NCBI GenBank assembly: GCA_902530635.1
Contig: CACABC010000004.1
Span: forward strand, 34,648 to 98,647
Origin: an uncultured Pelagibacteraceae bacterium
GTDB lineage: Bacteria; Pseudomonadota; Alphaproteobacteria; Pelagibacterales; Pelagibacteraceae
Direction: 5' to 3'
Length of the DNA: 64,000 bases
Below are positions 1 to 9,655 of the stretch, in pieces. A model generated the notes under the pieces. It saw only the letters and a list, made by a program, of their open reading frames with translations, had not been told where the DNA came from and made no database searches. Position 1 is the stretch's first letter; every line of letters starts with the position of its first letter. A program made the position numbers and the translations under genes.

Positions 1-150
1 AAGTGCTAAAACCCACTTTAAAAAAGACATTAAGCTTAAAAAAAAACCTTTAGCGAAGCACTGGATGGCAAAGTAAATAATTAAAATAAAAAAAATGACA
101 TCAAATAAAACAATATTTTCTGTAACGAAAGAAATAAAGTTATCCAGCAT
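1..150 (-). CDS. cvpA: CvpA family membrane protein, N-terminal part cut by window edge
   Basis: Reading the minus strand from the ATG at 148-150 gives an open frame of 50 residues to the window edge. It starts MLDNFISFVTEN, then has a hydrophobic helix (about residues 13-30), a small polar turn with Gly (AKGFF) and a second hydrophobic stretch. This hydrophobic-turn-hydrophobic start is typical of CvpA/colicin V production proteins, inner-membrane proteins often encoded near purF and dnaB/radA in alphaproteobacteria. The start overlaps the end of the upstream MMPL gene by 11 bases, so the two are probably co-transcribed. The rest of the gene lies outside the window. Confidence 0.72.
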   Translation of the reverse strand, partial: MLDNFISFVTENIVLFDVIFFILIIYFAIQCFAKGFFLSLMSFLKWVLAL

Positions 151-2638
151 TTTTAAAAGGTTTAAAGGTCAAAATTAATTTGGGCAATAAAGTAAGAACA
201 GAAATCATAGCTAACAACATCGCTATACCAGTGAAAACTCCAAAATAAATGGTTGGAATAAAATTTGACAGAACCAATATTGAAAATCCAAATACAATTG
301 TTATTGATGTATTTAGTATTGCGACACCCACTGTATCATGACACTTTTCGAGCGTTTTATTGTAATCGTTATTTTTTTTAAACTCTTCCTTAAATCTATA
401 AATATAATGAATACTATTATCTACAGCTATACCGATGGTTATTGCCGCAATAGTAATTGTCATCATATCTAATGGAATTCCAAGTAAACCAATAATACCA
501 AGAATTAAAAAAGCAGCCATAAAATTGGGTACAACCCCTATTAGTGATAATGTGATATTTCTAAAAAGAATTAAAAACATAAAAGTTATTCCAGCCATCA
601 CGACACCTAAAGTTAATATTTGAGACTTAAACAAGCTTTGTAAAAGATTATTAAATAATATAAGGACACCAGCTAATTTAAATTCATTAGAATTTAAGCC
701 TATTTCATTTTCTAAATCATATTCAATTTTATTAATTAGCTCATTCCGTCTAAGATCCTCTTTGGAATCTAAAATTCTTAAACTTATCCTTGCTTCATTA
801 TTTTTTATTGAAATATAAGGATCGATTACCTCTTTTTTTATTGATTCTGGCAACTTTGAATATAGTACGCCCATCTCGAGGCCTTCTAACTTTTTACCAC
901 CACTTAAATCTTCAGCAACTCTAACAATTGAAGCAAAAGATATGACTTTTCCCACAGAGTCTATATTATTCAAATAATCGTGAACCTCAGTAATTCTGTC
1001 TATTTTATCTCTTGTAAACCAGTATTTGGAGTCATCTTCTTCATCTTCGCCCCAGTCATCATCTGTTTCATCATCAGGAGTCTTTTTTGGAAATTTTAAA
1101 ATAACATTTAAAGGTGTTGTTCCACCAAGCTTTTTATCTATAAGCTTCATTCCTTTGTAAATTTCAGTTTCTTTATTAAAATAATTTATAAAACTATTCT
1201 CTACTTCAAGTTTTGTTATGCCATAAATACTTATAATTATAACCACAAAAGCAGATGTAAAAATAATTTTGGTATTTTTTTTTGCTACCTCACTCAAGAA
1301 GGATGTAATTCTTGATTTTTTCTGATCTCTATAATTTGTATTTTTTTTTGTTAAAACATTTAAAAGTGATGGCAACAATGTAAAGGTTACTAACATAGAA
1401 ACAAGCAAACCAACTGTCATCATCCATCCGAAATCTATAATAGGTTTAATACCACTAAATATTAATGACAAGAAAGCACATATAGTCGTGAGCACAGTAT
1501 AAAGTATTGGCCAAAACATTTTTTTAGAGGTCCAATGAATTGCATCACTATTAGATATTTCGGGGTTCTCCTTTCTATATTGTAAATATCTGACACTCAT
1601 ATGAATATTCATAGCCATTGTTAAAATCAGCATAAGAGCGATAAAATTTGAGGAAATTACAGTTACTTTCCAACCAACCAAACCTAAGAAACCAATCATA
1701 ATTAAAACTGAAAAAAAACAACTCATCAGCGGTATTAAAACCCAGAGTAAATTTCTAAAAACAAACCAAAGTGTAAAAACAATAAATAAAAATACTCCTC
1801 CTCCAAAAACAACTATATCGTTTTTTATAAAAGTCATCATATCATCCGCAATCATTGGAATTCCTCCAAGATGGATTATAGGGTAGATATCTGAAGAGAT
1901 TTTTTTAACTTTTCCAGGAGGCGGATGATCTTTAATAATTTTTCTTATTTCATTTATGTTTTGGTGGTTTCTTTTATTGTATGATTTTCTATAATTATCA
2001 TAATTTTTTAAAAAAGCTTTATAGCTATTTTTTTCATTAGAAGTTAGTTGTCCCTTCTCTTTTCTGTCTAGGTAACTATTTTTAGTTTTGATTAATTCTG
2101 CAAGTTTTTCGTCAGGTTTAATATAAACTAAAACTCCACTTGTTTGACCATCCTCACTAATTACAAAGTTTTTATATATTGGACTATTAATAATTTCATC
2201 AAAACCCCTGTCTAAATTCACGTCAGGACTAGATAGAGTTTTAAAATTTCTAATTCTTTCTGATAAAGGGTCATCGTTATTTTTAAGCAAAGGTACATCT
2301 AAAACAGTTATTACACTATCAATCCAATCAAGATTTTCTAATGAGTTCTTTAATAATCCAAGATTTTTTATAGTGTTTTCGGATTTAAAATTATAATTTT
2401 CATTTGGTGCGTGACTGTAAGTTAAGACTAAAAAATCTTTAGTACCATAGTTATTATTTACTTCCCTAAGATATTTCAAATCTGGATCATTTTCTAAAAG
2501 CAAAGTATCGGAGGAAGCATCTAATTGAAAATTTTTTGCAAAATATCCAAAAACAACTAATAAAAGAATAAGAGCAAACAAAGTAACTCTAGGTCTTTCA
2601 ATTACTGAATTTTTATATAAATTAGAGAGGATCACCAT
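140..2638 (-). CDS. RND superfamily (MMPL-type) exporter
   Basis: This 832-residue protein has the duplicated RND layout. There is an N-terminal membrane helix (about 18-34), a large periplasmic loop (about 36-270), a cluster of helices (about 272-430), another single helix near 460-480, a second loop (about 485-680), and a final helix cluster (about 685-825). The second half repeats the first. MMPL/RND exporters move lipids or hydrophobic compounds with the proton gradient; hopanoid transporters such as HpnN belong to this group, but the substrate cannot be read here. An acidic insert rich in Asp and Glu lies at about 520-542 in the second loop. The gene lies downstream of dnaB on the same strand (48 bases) and overlaps cvpA. 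Confidence 0.85.
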   Translation of the reverse strand: MVILSNLYKNSVIERPRVTLFALILLLVVFGYFAKNFQLDASSDTLLLENDPDLKYLREVNNNYGTKDFLVLTYSHAPNENYNFKSENTIKNLGLLKNSLENLDWIDSVITVLDVPLLKNNDDPLSERIRNFKTLSSPDVNLDRGFDEIINSPIYKNFVISEDGQTSGVLVYIKPDEKLAELIKTKNSYLDRKEKGQLTSNEKNSYKAFLKNYDNYRKSYNKRNHQNINEIRKIIKDHPPPGKVKKISSDIYPIIHLGGIPMIADDMMTFIKNDIVVFGGGVFLFIVFTLWFVFRNLLWVLIPLMSCFFSVLIMIGFLGLVGWKVTVISSNFIALMLILTMAMNIHMSVRYLQYRKENPEISNSDAIHWTSKKMFWPILYTVLTTICAFLSLIFSGIKPIIDFGWMMTVGLLVSMLVTFTLLPSLLNVLTKKNTNYRDQKKSRITSFLSEVAKKNTKIIFTSAFVVIIISIYGITKLEVENSFINYFNKETEIYKGMKLIDKKLGGTTPLNVILKFPKKTPDDETDDDWGEDEEDDSKYWFTRDKIDRITEVHDYLNNIDSVGKVISFASIVRVAEDLSGGKKLEGLEMGVLYSKLPESIKKEVIDPYISIKNNEARISLRILDSKEDLRRNELINKIEYDLENEIGLNSNEFKLAGVLILFNNLLQSLFKSQILTLGVVMAGITFMFLILFRNITLSLIGVVPNFMAAFLILGIIGLLGIPLDMMTITIAAITIGIAVDNSIHYIYRFKEEFKKNNDYNKTLEKCHDTVGVAILNTSITIVFGFSILVLSNFIPTIYFGVFTGIAMLLAMISVLTLLPKLILTFKPFKNAG

Positions 2639-2685
2639 TAATAGATATAACTTAAAAAGACAGAATTTAAAATTATAAATTTTTT

Positions 2686-4119
2686 CTATGTTTTTGGAGT
2701 ATCTTTGAATTTAGTGTAAATTTTCTCAAATTCCACTTTCACATTTCCAGTTGGACCATGCCTTTGTTTTCCAATAATTATCTCTGCTAACCCAAGTATC
2801 TCATTCATTTTAGATTGCCACTCAGCATGCTCCACTGTTCCTAATCTAGGCTCTTTTCTTTCTTCGTAATATTCTTCCCGATATACAAACATAACTACAT
2901 CCGCATCTTGTTCTATAGAGCCTGATTCTCTTAAATCTGATAGTTGAGGTTTTTTATCATCTCGCTGCTCTGTAGCACGCGATAGCTGTGATAATGCCAC
3001 AACAGGTACTCCCAGCTCTTTTGCTAATGCTTTTAAGCCTTGAGTTATCTCCGATATTTCTTGAACTCTACCGTCATATCTTCTTGCTCCAGCTGACATG
3101 AGCTGAATATAATCGACAACAATTAAGTCCAAACCGAACAATCTTTTCATTCTTCTTGCTCTATTAGACAAAGTGGAAATAGTAATTGCTGGGGTTTCAT
3201 CAATTAACAATGGCAAATCATGAATATTTCTTGAAGTTTCAATTAATCTATTCATTTCTTCCTCTGTAATCTTACCTCTTCTTATGTCATTTGATTTAAT
3301 TCTAGATTGTTCAGATATAATTCTTGTTGAAAGTTGTTCTGAGGACATTTCCAATGAGAAAAAAGCAACAACTGATTTTTTGTTATCATCTGAATTCTTT
3401 TTGGCTGCATGGAATGCAATATTGGTGGCTAGTGCAGTCTTACCCATTGATGGCCTACCTGCAATTATTATTAAATCAGACTTATGAAGACCACCTAATC
3501 TTTCGTCTAAATCAACCAGTCCAGTAGGAACACCAACAATACCCTGATCATTTTTCATCGCGTTAGTTGCCATCTCTAATGTTTGATCCAACGCTTGACT
3601 AAATTCTGAAAAGGATTGGTTAAACGTTCCTCTTTCAGCTAAGTCAAATAGAGATTTTTCAGTATTTTGAATTATATCATCACCTGTTTTTTCTAAAGCA
3701 TCATCCATTGACTCTTCAGATAAGTTTTCTGAGATTTTTACAAGTTCTCTTTTTACAAATTTTTCATGAATAATTTTTGCATAATCAATAGATTGTTTTA
3801 CCGAGGATGAGAATCTTGTAAGTTTTACTAAATACTCAGTTCCCCCAACTTCAGACAAACTATCTTCATTTTCAAAAGAATTTTTTAAAGTAATAGGGTT
3901 TGCAATCATGCCTTTGTTGTGCAATTTTTCAATTAAACTATAAATTTTTGAGTGTAGTGGGTCATAGAATTCTTTTTCATTAACTATACTTGCAACCTCA
4001 TCAATAATATCGTTGTTTACCAAAACAGATCCTATCAAAGCCTGCTCAGCTTCGATATTTGAAGGTAATTTTTTTTCTCCAGAAAACGTTTTTACTTTAA
4101 GATTATCCATTTTGATCAT
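2686..4119 (-). CDS. dnaB: Replicative DNA helicase DnaB
   Basis: The 477-residue protein is the hexameric 5'-3' helicase that unwinds DNA at the replication fork. The N-terminal primase-binding domain spans about 18-125. The RecA-like C-terminal domain has Walker A GRPSMGKT at 221-228 and Walker B (LIVVDYIQLM) near 334-343, followed by the ALSQLSR and SDLRESG motifs. No intein is present and the length is normal. A second in-frame ATG three codons in (MDNLKV, 4110) is an alternative start. It follows rplI on the same strand after a 75-base gap, the usual rpsF-rpsR-rplI-dnaB order. Confidence 0.97.
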   Translation of the reverse strand: MIKMDNLKVKTFSGEKKLPSNIEAEQALIGSVLVNNDIIDEVASIVNEKEFYDPLHSKIYSLIEKLHNKGMIANPITLKNSFENEDSLSEVGGTEYLVKLTRFSSSVKQSIDYAKIIHEKFVKRELVKISENLSEESMDDALEKTGDDIIQNTEKSLFDLAERGTFNQSFSEFSQALDQTLEMATNAMKNDQGIVGVPTGLVDLDERLGGLHKSDLIIIAGRPSMGKTALATNIAFHAAKKNSDDNKKSVVAFFSLEMSSEQLSTRIISEQSRIKSNDIRRGKITEEEMNRLIETSRNIHDLPLLIDETPAITISTLSNRARRMKRLFGLDLIVVDYIQLMSAGARRYDGRVQEISEITQGLKALAKELGVPVVALSQLSRATEQRDDKKPQLSDLRESGSIEQDADVVMFVYREEYYEERKEPRLGTVEHAEWQSKMNEILGLAEIIIGKQRHGPTGNVKVEFEKIYTKFKDTPKT

Positions 4120-4194
4120 AGGTTTTATCCTAATTATTTAGTCAATGTAAAAGCAAAAGTTATTAACTTTTTTTGTATCTGTGGAGAGATTTTG

Positions 4195-4653
4195 TTATTT
4201 ACCGGTCTTCTTTTTTTCAACCAAAACATGTAATTCTGCTACCAAATCAGAATGCAGATTAATTGACAATGGGAATTCACCAATTTTATTTATTTCTTTT
4301 TTTAGGTCAATCTGTGAGGGATGAATAATTTGTTTAAAATTATCTAAAAAATACTTTGTGATTTCTTTAGGTTTTATACTTCCGTATAATTCTCCATTTT
4401 CTTTCGTTTCTTTACTAAAAACTAACTTTTTCTTTTTGATTTTATCATATATTTCTTTTGCGACTTTTTTCTGCTCAATATTTTTCTTATTAATTTCAGT
4501 TCTTTTTCTATTAACATATTCTACATTTTTTTTATCTGCCCTTAGCGCTTTACCAAATTTTAAAAGAAAGTTTCTTCCATAACCATCTTTAACATCAACT
4601 ACTTGGCCAATATCACCTAAATTTCTAATTTTTTCTAAAAGTATAACTTGCAT
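4195..4653 (-). CDS. rplI: 50S ribosomal protein L9
   Basis: 152 residues, the usual L9 length. The N-terminal rRNA-binding domain begins MQVILLEKIRNLGDIGQVV and continues with KDGYGRNFLL, the family signature. A lysine-rich connecting helix follows (about 45-80), then the C-terminal domain. It binds 23S rRNA near the L1 stalk. It sits directly after rpsR with no spacer, inside the rpsF-rpsR-rplI operon. Confidence 0.97.
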   Translation of the reverse strand: MQVILLEKIRNLGDIGQVVDVKDGYGRNFLLKFGKALRADKKNVEYVNRKRTEINKKNIEQKKVAKEIYDKIKKKKLVFSKETKENGELYGSIKPKEITKYFLDNFKQIIHPSQIDLKKEINKIGEFPLSINLHSDLVAELHVLVEKKKTGK

Positions 4654-4926
4654 TTAAATTAAACCTAAAACCTTCGCTCTTTTAATAGCGGTTGATAATT
4701 GCCTTTGTTTATTCTGACTTACAGCAGTAATACGAGATGGAAGAATTTTTCCACTATCTGATGTATACCTTTTTAATAATTTTAAATTTTTATAGTCTAC
4801 TACTGGTGAATTTTTTTGCGATAAGGGACAGCTTCTTCCAAATTTCATCTCAGGCTTTTGAAAAAGACTTAGTTTATTTTGACTACCAAATTTTTTTCTT
4901 TTACCTTTTTTTTTGTCTCTTCTCAT
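4654..4926 (-). CDS. rpsR: 30S ribosomal protein S18
   Basis: 90 residues. After a basic N-terminus it has the S18 core [19 protein letters not shown] and the C-terminal [23 protein letters not shown] pattern (residues about 43-85). S18 forms a dimer with S6 on the 30S platform, matching its position between rpsF and rplI. It starts 5 bases after the rpsF stop. Confidence 0.97.
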   Translation of the reverse strand: MRRDKKKGKRKKFGSQNKLSLFQKPEMKFGRSCPLSQKNSPVVDYKNLKLLKRYTSDSGKILPSRITAVSQNKQRQLSTAIKRAKVLGLI

Positions 4927-4931
4927 AAAAT

Positions 4932-5252
4932 TTATTTTTTTGCCCCAAAGTACTCATTTTTGAGATCAAGCTCATCATATTTGACTGTTAAATATCTAAT
5001 AACGCTGACATCAATTGCAAGTTTTCTCTCAATTTCCTTAACAATATCGCTGTTTGCTTCTAATTTGAAATGCACAAAAATTCCTTTCTTATTTTTTTTA
5101 ATTTTGTTTGCTAATGATAATAATCCCCATTTTTCCGTTTTTAAAATCTTTCCAGATTTATTGATGATTTCAGAATATTTGTTAATAAGACCATCTATCT
5201 CTTTATCAGAAAGGTCTTGTTTTCCTACAATTGTGTGTTCGTAAAAAGCCAT
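4932..5252 (-). CDS. rpsF: 30S ribosomal protein S6
   Basis: 106 residues with the S6 fold signature: [15 protein letters not shown] at the start, the [16 protein letters not shown] block near 39-54 and [11 protein letters not shown] near 84-94. First gene of the rpsF-rpsR-rplI operon. A good sigma70-like promoter lies 34-62 bases upstream of the start on the minus strand (5286-5314). Confidence 0.97.
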   Translation of the reverse strand: MAFYEHTIVGKQDLSDKEIDGLINKYSEIINKSGKILKTEKWGLLSLANKIKKNKKGIFVHFKLEANSDIVKEIERKLAIDVSVIRYLTVKYDELDLKNEYFGAKK

Positions 5253-5285
5253 ATTTTCAATTAAACTAATACTTTTTTGATCGGA

Positions 5286-5314
5286 CTTATACTATTTAAA
5301 TTTTAATTGTACAA
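5286..5314 (-). promoter_or_regulatory. Predicted promoter for rpsF operon
   Basis: On the minus strand, a -35 element TTGTAC (5309-5314) and a -10 element TATAAG (5286-5291) are separated by exactly 17 bases. Transcription would begin near 5279, giving a leader of about 27 bases before rpsF. The DNA is very AT-rich, so chance matches are common; the spacing and the two hexamers together make this one of the better promoters in the window. Confidence 0.5.
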
Positions 5315-5350
5315 TAGTAATAATAATACAATTTAACACTTTTAAACAAA

Positions 5351-6274
5351 ATGAAAGCATTAATATTTCCAGGTCAAGGTTCCCAATCCGTTGGTATGGG
5401 TTTAGATTTGTATAACAATTTTGATTTGGTAAAAAAAGTTTTTAAAGAAGCAGATGATAAACTTAAGTATCCTTTATCCAAAATTATATTGGAGGGTCCT
5501 GAAAGCGAACTCAGACTTACTAAAAATACACAGCCTGCAATAATGACTTTAAGTTATTCAATATTCAAATTAATTAAAGAGGAATTTAATATAGAACTTA
5601 AAAATGCAAAATATTTTGCTGGACATTCACTTGGTGAATATAGTGCTTTAGTATCAGTTGGATCATTAAACTTTCAAGATGCTCTATATCTATTGCACGA
5701 AAGAGGAAAATCAATGCAAGAAGCTGTCCCAGAAGGAAAAGGTTCCATGTTAGCTGTAATGGGATTAAAAATTGAAGAATTAAAAAAATATATTAGTGAA
5801 ATTTCTGCAAAAGGCGTATGCGAGATAGCAAATGATAATTCTGATAGTCAAATTATTTTAAGTGGTGAGAAAACAACTTTAGAGGAAATTAATAAAAATT
5901 TAAAATTGAATAAAAAAAAATCTATATTTCTACCAGTGAGCGCACCTTTTCACTGTTCACTTATGAAAGGAGCAGCTGAAAAAATGAAAGATAAAATCAT
6001 TAATACTGAGTTTTTAAATCCCCCTATTGACATTGTAAGTAATGTAACCGCAGAGTCTGAAAATAGTATTGAAAATATTAAAAATTTACTTATCAAGCAA
6101 ATTTATTCAAAAGTGAGGTGGAGAGAAAGTATTCTTTATATGATTAAAAATGGCGTTAATGAATTTATTGAAATTGGACCAGGAAAGGTATTATCTGGTC
6201 TTACAAAAAGAATTAGTGGAAATGTCGACGTTAAAAGTATAAATACAATTGAAGATATCAAGAGTCTTAAATGA
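5351..6274 (+). CDS. fabD: Malonyl-CoA:ACP transacylase FabD
   Basis: 307 residues. It transfers malonyl from CoA to acyl carrier protein in fatty acid synthesis. Visible signatures are the N-terminal FPGQGSQSVGMG oxyanion segment (6-17), the nucleophile motif GHSLGEYSAL (Ser near residue 92) and the catalytic His in APFHCSLM (near 199). It is the first gene of the fabD-fabG-acpP set and divergent from rpsF. Its stop overlaps the fabG start by 4 bases. Confidence 0.97.
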   Translation: MKALIFPGQGSQSVGMGLDLYNNFDLVKKVFKEADDKLKYPLSKIILEGPESELRLTKNTQPAIMTLSYSIFKLIKEEFNIELKNAKYFAGHSLGEYSALVSVGSLNFQDALYLLHERGKSMQEAVPEGKGSMLAVMGLKIEELKKYISEISAKGVCEIANDNSDSQIILSGEKTTLEEINKNLKLNKKKSIFLPVSAPFHCSLMKGAAEKMKDKIINTEFLNPPIDIVSNVTAESENSIENIKNLLIKQIYSKVRWRESILYMIKNGVNEFIEIGPGKVLSGLTKRISGNVDVKSINTIEDIKSLK

Positions 6275-7005
6275 TTGATTTTAAAAACAAAAAAATTTTA
6301 ATTACGGGTGCAACAGGAGGGATAGGTGGTGCACTTGTTAAAAAATTTGTTTCGTTAGGAGGAACTGTTCTTGGTACGGGAACCAAGACTGAAAAATTGG
6401 AATTAATTAAAAAAGATAATCCCGATATAAAGATAAAAAAGTTTAACCTAACTGAACATTCAAAAATAGAGGAATTTATTAATACATCCACAAATGAATT
6501 AGGAGGTCTAGATATTTTAATAAATAATGCCGGTGTGAATGTAGACAATCTTTCCTTAAGAATGAAAGATGAGGAGTGGAAAAGAGTAATTGACATAAAT
6601 TTAACATCTACTTTTTTGCTATCTAAATATGCAATTAAAAATATGTTAAAAAATAAATTTGGTAGAGTAGTGAACATCACATCTATAGTTGGTCATACCG
6701 GAAATCTTGGTCAGGCAAACTATTCAGCATCTAAAGCAGCTATAATTGGAATGTCAAAAAGTCTAGCAATTGAGTACGCAAAAAAAAATATAACTATTAA
6801 TTGTGTTTCACCTGGATTTATAGTTTCAGATATGACAACAAACATAGCAGAAAAAGTTAGGGAATTTTTAATATCGAGAATTCCTATGGGTAAACTTGGT
6901 TCCGGGGAAGATGTATCGAATTGTGTAGCTTTTTTATCATCCGAATTAGCATCATATGTTACAGGAGAAACAATACATGTTAATGGTGGTATGTATATGT
7001 CTTGA
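6271..7005 (+). CDS. fabG: 3-oxoacyl-ACP reductase FabG
   Basis: 244 residues, short-chain dehydrogenase family. The NADPH-binding glycine motif [11 protein letters not shown] is near residues 10-20, NNAG near 86-89, and the catalytic Ser and Tyr-x-x-x-Lys (YSASK) near 138-156. The C-terminus carries [15 protein letters not shown], typical of FabG. It reduces beta-ketoacyl-ACP with NADPH. Overlaps fabD by 4 bases and is followed by acpP after a 59-base gap. Confidence 0.97.
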   Translation: MIDFKNKKILITGATGGIGGALVKKFVSLGGTVLGTGTKTEKLELIKKDNPDIKIKKFNLTEHSKIEEFINTSTNELGGLDILINNAGVNVDNLSLRMKDEEWKRVIDINLTSTFLLSKYAIKNMLKNKFGRVVNITSIVGHTGNLGQANYSASKAAIIGMSKSLAIEYAKKNITINCVSPGFIVSDMTTNIAEKVREFLISRIPMGKLGSGEDVSNCVAFLSSELASYVTGETIHVNGGMYMS

Positions 7006-7064
7006 CAAAAAAACAGAAAAAATTTAATAACGAATTAACAAAAAATCTAAAAAGGAATTATAAA

Positions 7065-7304
7065 ATGGCAAAAGATGTAAGCGCAACAGTTAAGAAGATC
7101 GTAGCAGATCATCTTGGCGTAGACGAAGCTAAAGTGACAGACGAGGCAAGCTTTATAGATGATTTGGGAGCAGATAGTTTAGACACAGTTGAACTAGTTA
7201 TGGCTTTTGAAGAAGAGTTTGGATCTGAGATTTCTGATAGTGAAGCTGAAAAAATTTTAACAGTTGGAGATGCTATAAAATTTATTGAGAGCCATTCCAA
7301 CTAA
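7065..7304 (+). CDS. acpP: Acyl carrier protein
   Basis: 79 residues from the ATG at 7065. The phosphopantetheine attachment site is Ser38 in [15 protein letters not shown]. The protein is short, helical and acidic, as expected. The open frame extends upstream to a TTG at 7002 that overlaps fabG, but the extra 21 residues are lysine/asparagine-rich and unlike any ACP. The AAAGGAATT ribosome site just before 7065 supports the shorter form. fabF is not adjacent, although it often follows acpP; gmk comes next instead. Confidence 0.97.
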   Translation: MAKDVSATVKKIVADHLGVDEAKVTDEASFIDDLGADSLDTVELVMAFEEEFGSEISDSEAEKILTVGDAIKFIESHSN

Positions 7305-7322
7305 GATAATAACTTTCACTAA

Positions 7323-7898
7323 ATGAACAATCCAAAAAAGCCTTTGATGCTTGTGTTGTCATCACCTTCTGGGGCTGGAAAAACAACTCTTTCAAAAAAA
7401 ATTCAACAATCAGATAATTCTTTTGAAATTTCTGTTTCTCACACAACCAGAAAGCCAAGACCAAATGAAGTTGATGGTTTGGATTACCATTTTGTTACAA
7501 AGAAAAATTTTGAATTATTACTCAACCAAAATGCTTTTTATGAGCATGCAGAAATATTTGGAAATTATTATGGCACATCAAAATCTTCAATTAACCAAAT
7601 AACACAAAAAAATAATAATGTTTTATTTGATATTGATTGGCAAGGAAGTCAACAGCTGAGTAAATTCAAACAATTAAATTTAGTTAAAGTATTTATACTC
7701 CCTCCAAATAAGGAAGAGTTAGAGAAAAGATTAATAGCAAGAAATCAAGATGATAAAGAAGCAATCAAAAGAAGAATGTTAGCATATTCTAAGGACGTTG
7801 TTCATCAAATAGATTATGATTATGTTTTAGTTAATGACAATGTTGATGATTGTTTTAATAAGTTAAAAAAAATAATATCAAAGCACTTACAAATATAA
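7323..7898 (+). CDS. gmk: Guanylate kinase
   Basis: 191 residues. It phosphorylates GMP to GDP with ATP. The P-loop SSPSGAGKTTL lies at 13-23, followed by the GMP-binding segment SHTTRKPRPNEVDGLDYHFV, the acidic FDIDWQG segment near 100, and the lid arginines in KEAIKRRM. Length is slightly below the usual 200-210. It follows acpP by 18 bases on the same strand and ends 7 bases from convergent rsmA. Confidence 0.96.
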   Translation: MNNPKKPLMLVLSSPSGAGKTTLSKKIQQSDNSFEISVSHTTRKPRPNEVDGLDYHFVTKKNFELLLNQNAFYEHAEIFGNYYGTSKSSINQITQKNNNVLFDIDWQGSQQLSKFKQLNLVKVFILPPNKEELEKRLIARNQDDKEAIKRRMLAYSKDVVHQIDYDYVLVNDNVDDCFNKLKKIISKHLQI

Positions 7899-7905
7899 AG
7901 TTATT

Positions 7906-8694
7906 TTAGATGTTTTTTTCGTAATATTCCGTAATTCTGTAGAAATCATGACACGATAACTCTGCAGGCCTTTTTTTAAGATTTATATCTAATGTGTTCG
8001 CTATTTTTTCATAATCTTTAAATATTTTAGAAAAAGCTTTATTTATCATTTTTCTTTTACCAGAAAATAAAATTTTGGTAATTTTTTCTAAATTTTCTAT
8101 ATTTTTAATATAGTAATTTGTATATGTTTTTGGACTAAAAATAATAATTTTTGAGTCAACCTCAGGAACTGGTAAAAAACATTTTTTAGATATTTTAAAA
8201 CTATCAATTATATCAAGTCTGAAATTTGCTAACACAGAAATTCTTCCATATTCTTTTGTATTTGGTTTTGCTAAAATTCTATCAGCAACCTCTTTTTGAA
8301 ACATAAATATAATTTTACTAAAGGGAGGTGGCCATTTATTGAATTTAATAAATTTTGCCAAAATTTGTGTTGATATATTATATGGAAGATTTCCAAATAC
8401 TAAATCAGGATTTATATTTTTGTGGAAATTAAATTTTAGAATGTCCTCGTTATAAATAATAAAATTTTTTTTTAAATCGAATTTTTTAGATAAAATTTCA
8501 CAAAATCTCTTATCTTTTTCAACTAATAAAATTTTCTTTGGATTTTTTTTTAAAATTATTTCTGTTAAATTTCCTGTTCCTGGTCCAACTTCAAAAACTT
8601 CTTTTCCATTTATAACACTCAATTCTGCTATTTTATTTAAAATATTTTTATCAATTAATAAATTTTGGCCTAATGATTTTTTAAGATTTAACAT
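7906..8694 (-). CDS. rsmA: 16S rRNA dimethyladenosine transferase RsmA (KsgA)
   Basis: 262 residues. It dimethylates two adjacent adenosines in the 3' hairpin of 16S rRNA using SAM. N-terminal KKSLGQNLLID, SAM motif I EVGPGTGNLT (about 36-45), and the catalytic NLPYNIST (about 102-109) are intact. Last gene of the lptF-lptG-lptD-surA-pdxA-rsmA operon; its start overlaps the end of pdxA by 14 bases. Confidence 0.97.
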   Translation of the reverse strand: MLNLKKSLGQNLLIDKNILNKIAELSVINGKEVFEVGPGTGNLTEIILKKNPKKILLVEKDKRFCEILSKKFDLKKNFIIYNEDILKFNFHKNINPDLVFGNLPYNISTQILAKFIKFNKWPPPFSKIIFMFQKEVADRILAKPNTKEYGRISVLANFRLDIIDSFKISKKCFLPVPEVDSKIIIFSPKTYTNYYIKNIENLEKITKILFSGKRKMINKAFSKIFKDYEKIANTLDINLKKRPAELSCHDFYRITEYYEKNI

Positions 8695-9655
8695 TAATTT
8701 TTTGAAAAAATTTTACAGACTCAAGCAAACTTTGCGGATTAGCTATATTCTTTTTTATTATATCTTTTCCAGTTCCATGGTCTGGAGAAATTCTAATATA
8801 GGGGAGACCAGCGGTAAGGTTTACAGCATTAAATTTAAATAAAGCTTTAAAGGGTGACAAAACCTGGTCATGATACATTCCGACAATAATATCAAATTTA
8901 TATTTTTTAGGATTCATGAATGCCGTATCAGCAGATAATGGTCCTTGAACAGATATTCTTTTCTTTTTTAAATATTTTATAATTGGGATAATTATTTTTT
9001 TTTCTTCAGACTCTCTTCTATACTCATCATTATGTGGGTTTAGACCCAAAAGACCAATTTTAGGTTTAAATTTTAGTTTTTTAAGAAAAAATTGATTAAT
9101 TGTTATAAGTTTATTAAAGATTAATTTTTTGGATAAAAGTTTTGATATTTTTTTAACTTTTATATGTGTAGTTATTGGGCATACGGAAAGTTTTCTATTA
9201 TAAATTATCATGGCTTCTTTGCCTAAAACCCCTTCTCTTTTTGCTAAAAATTCTGTGACACCAGTAAAATTATTTCCAAATGTCTCTTTTTTATTAATCG
9301 CACAGTTTATAAAACCTGAAATTTTTTTCTTTTTTATAAGCCTTATAGCTATGTTAAAGCAATTTTTTATGTATATAGATTTAGAAATTGTGTCAACATT
9401 AAATGGATTTTTGAACTTTAAAGGCACATCAAGAATTAAAAGTTTATTTTTAATATTTATATTTTCTAAACTTGATATTTTTTTTAGAGTTAAACTAATT
9501 CCAATAATTTTTAATTGATGTTTAATTAATAAATAATTCCCTATTACAACTATATTCATTTTTTTTAAATTTTTCCTTTTTTTCCAAACTTTAGCAATTA
9601 GTTCTGAGTTAACGCTATTAGGTTCTCCAGCTATAATACAAATTAAATTATTCAT
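8681..9655 (-). CDS. pdxA: 4-hydroxythreonine-4-phosphate dehydrogenase PdxA
   Basis: 324 residues. It catalyses the NAD-dependent oxidation step of DXP-dependent pyridoxal phosphate synthesis. Visible features are the N-terminal IIAGEPNSVNSELIAK, metal-ligand histidines in TTHIKV, MYHDQVLSPFKALF and SPDHGTGKDI, and the GLLGLNPHNDEYRRESEE segment. The arrangement surA-pdxA-rsmA is widespread in proteobacteria. Its start overlaps the upstream surA-like stop by 4 bases. Confidence 0.96.
   Translation of the reverse strand: MNNLICIIAGEPNSVNSELIAKVWKKRKNLKKMNIVVIGNYLLIKHQLKIIGISLTLKKISSLENINIKNKLLILDVPLKFKNPFNVDTISKSIYIKNCFNIAIRLIKKKKISGFINCAINKKETFGNNFTGVTEFLAKREGVLGKEAMIIYNRKLSVCPITTHIKVKKISKLLSKKLIFNKLITINQFFLKKLKFKPKIGLLGLNPHNDEYRRESEEKKIIIPIIKYLKKKRISVQGPLSADTAFMNPKKYKFDIIVGMYHDQVLSPFKALFKFNAVNLTAGLPYIRISPDHGTGKDIIKKNIANPQSLLESVKFFQKINVKS

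Noticed and set aside
4879..5244. Open frame of 121 codons on the plus strand opposite rpsR/rpsF
   Set aside because: It is the antisense shadow of clear ribosomal protein genes, rich in Phe/Ser/Leu as expected from complementing lysine-rich coding DNA.
5253..5350. S6:S18 autoregulatory RNA leader upstream of rpsF
   Set aside because: A CCG occurs in the leader, but I could not form the expected bulged hairpin around it; the evidence is too weak.
6267..6680. Open frame of 137 codons on the minus strand inside fabG
   Set aside because: Antisense to an intact fabG; no ribosome site or recognisable domain.
7002..7064. N-terminal extension of acyl carrier protein from TTG 7002
   Set aside because: The extra residues are lysine-rich and not found in ACPs; a ribosome site sits just before ATG 7065.
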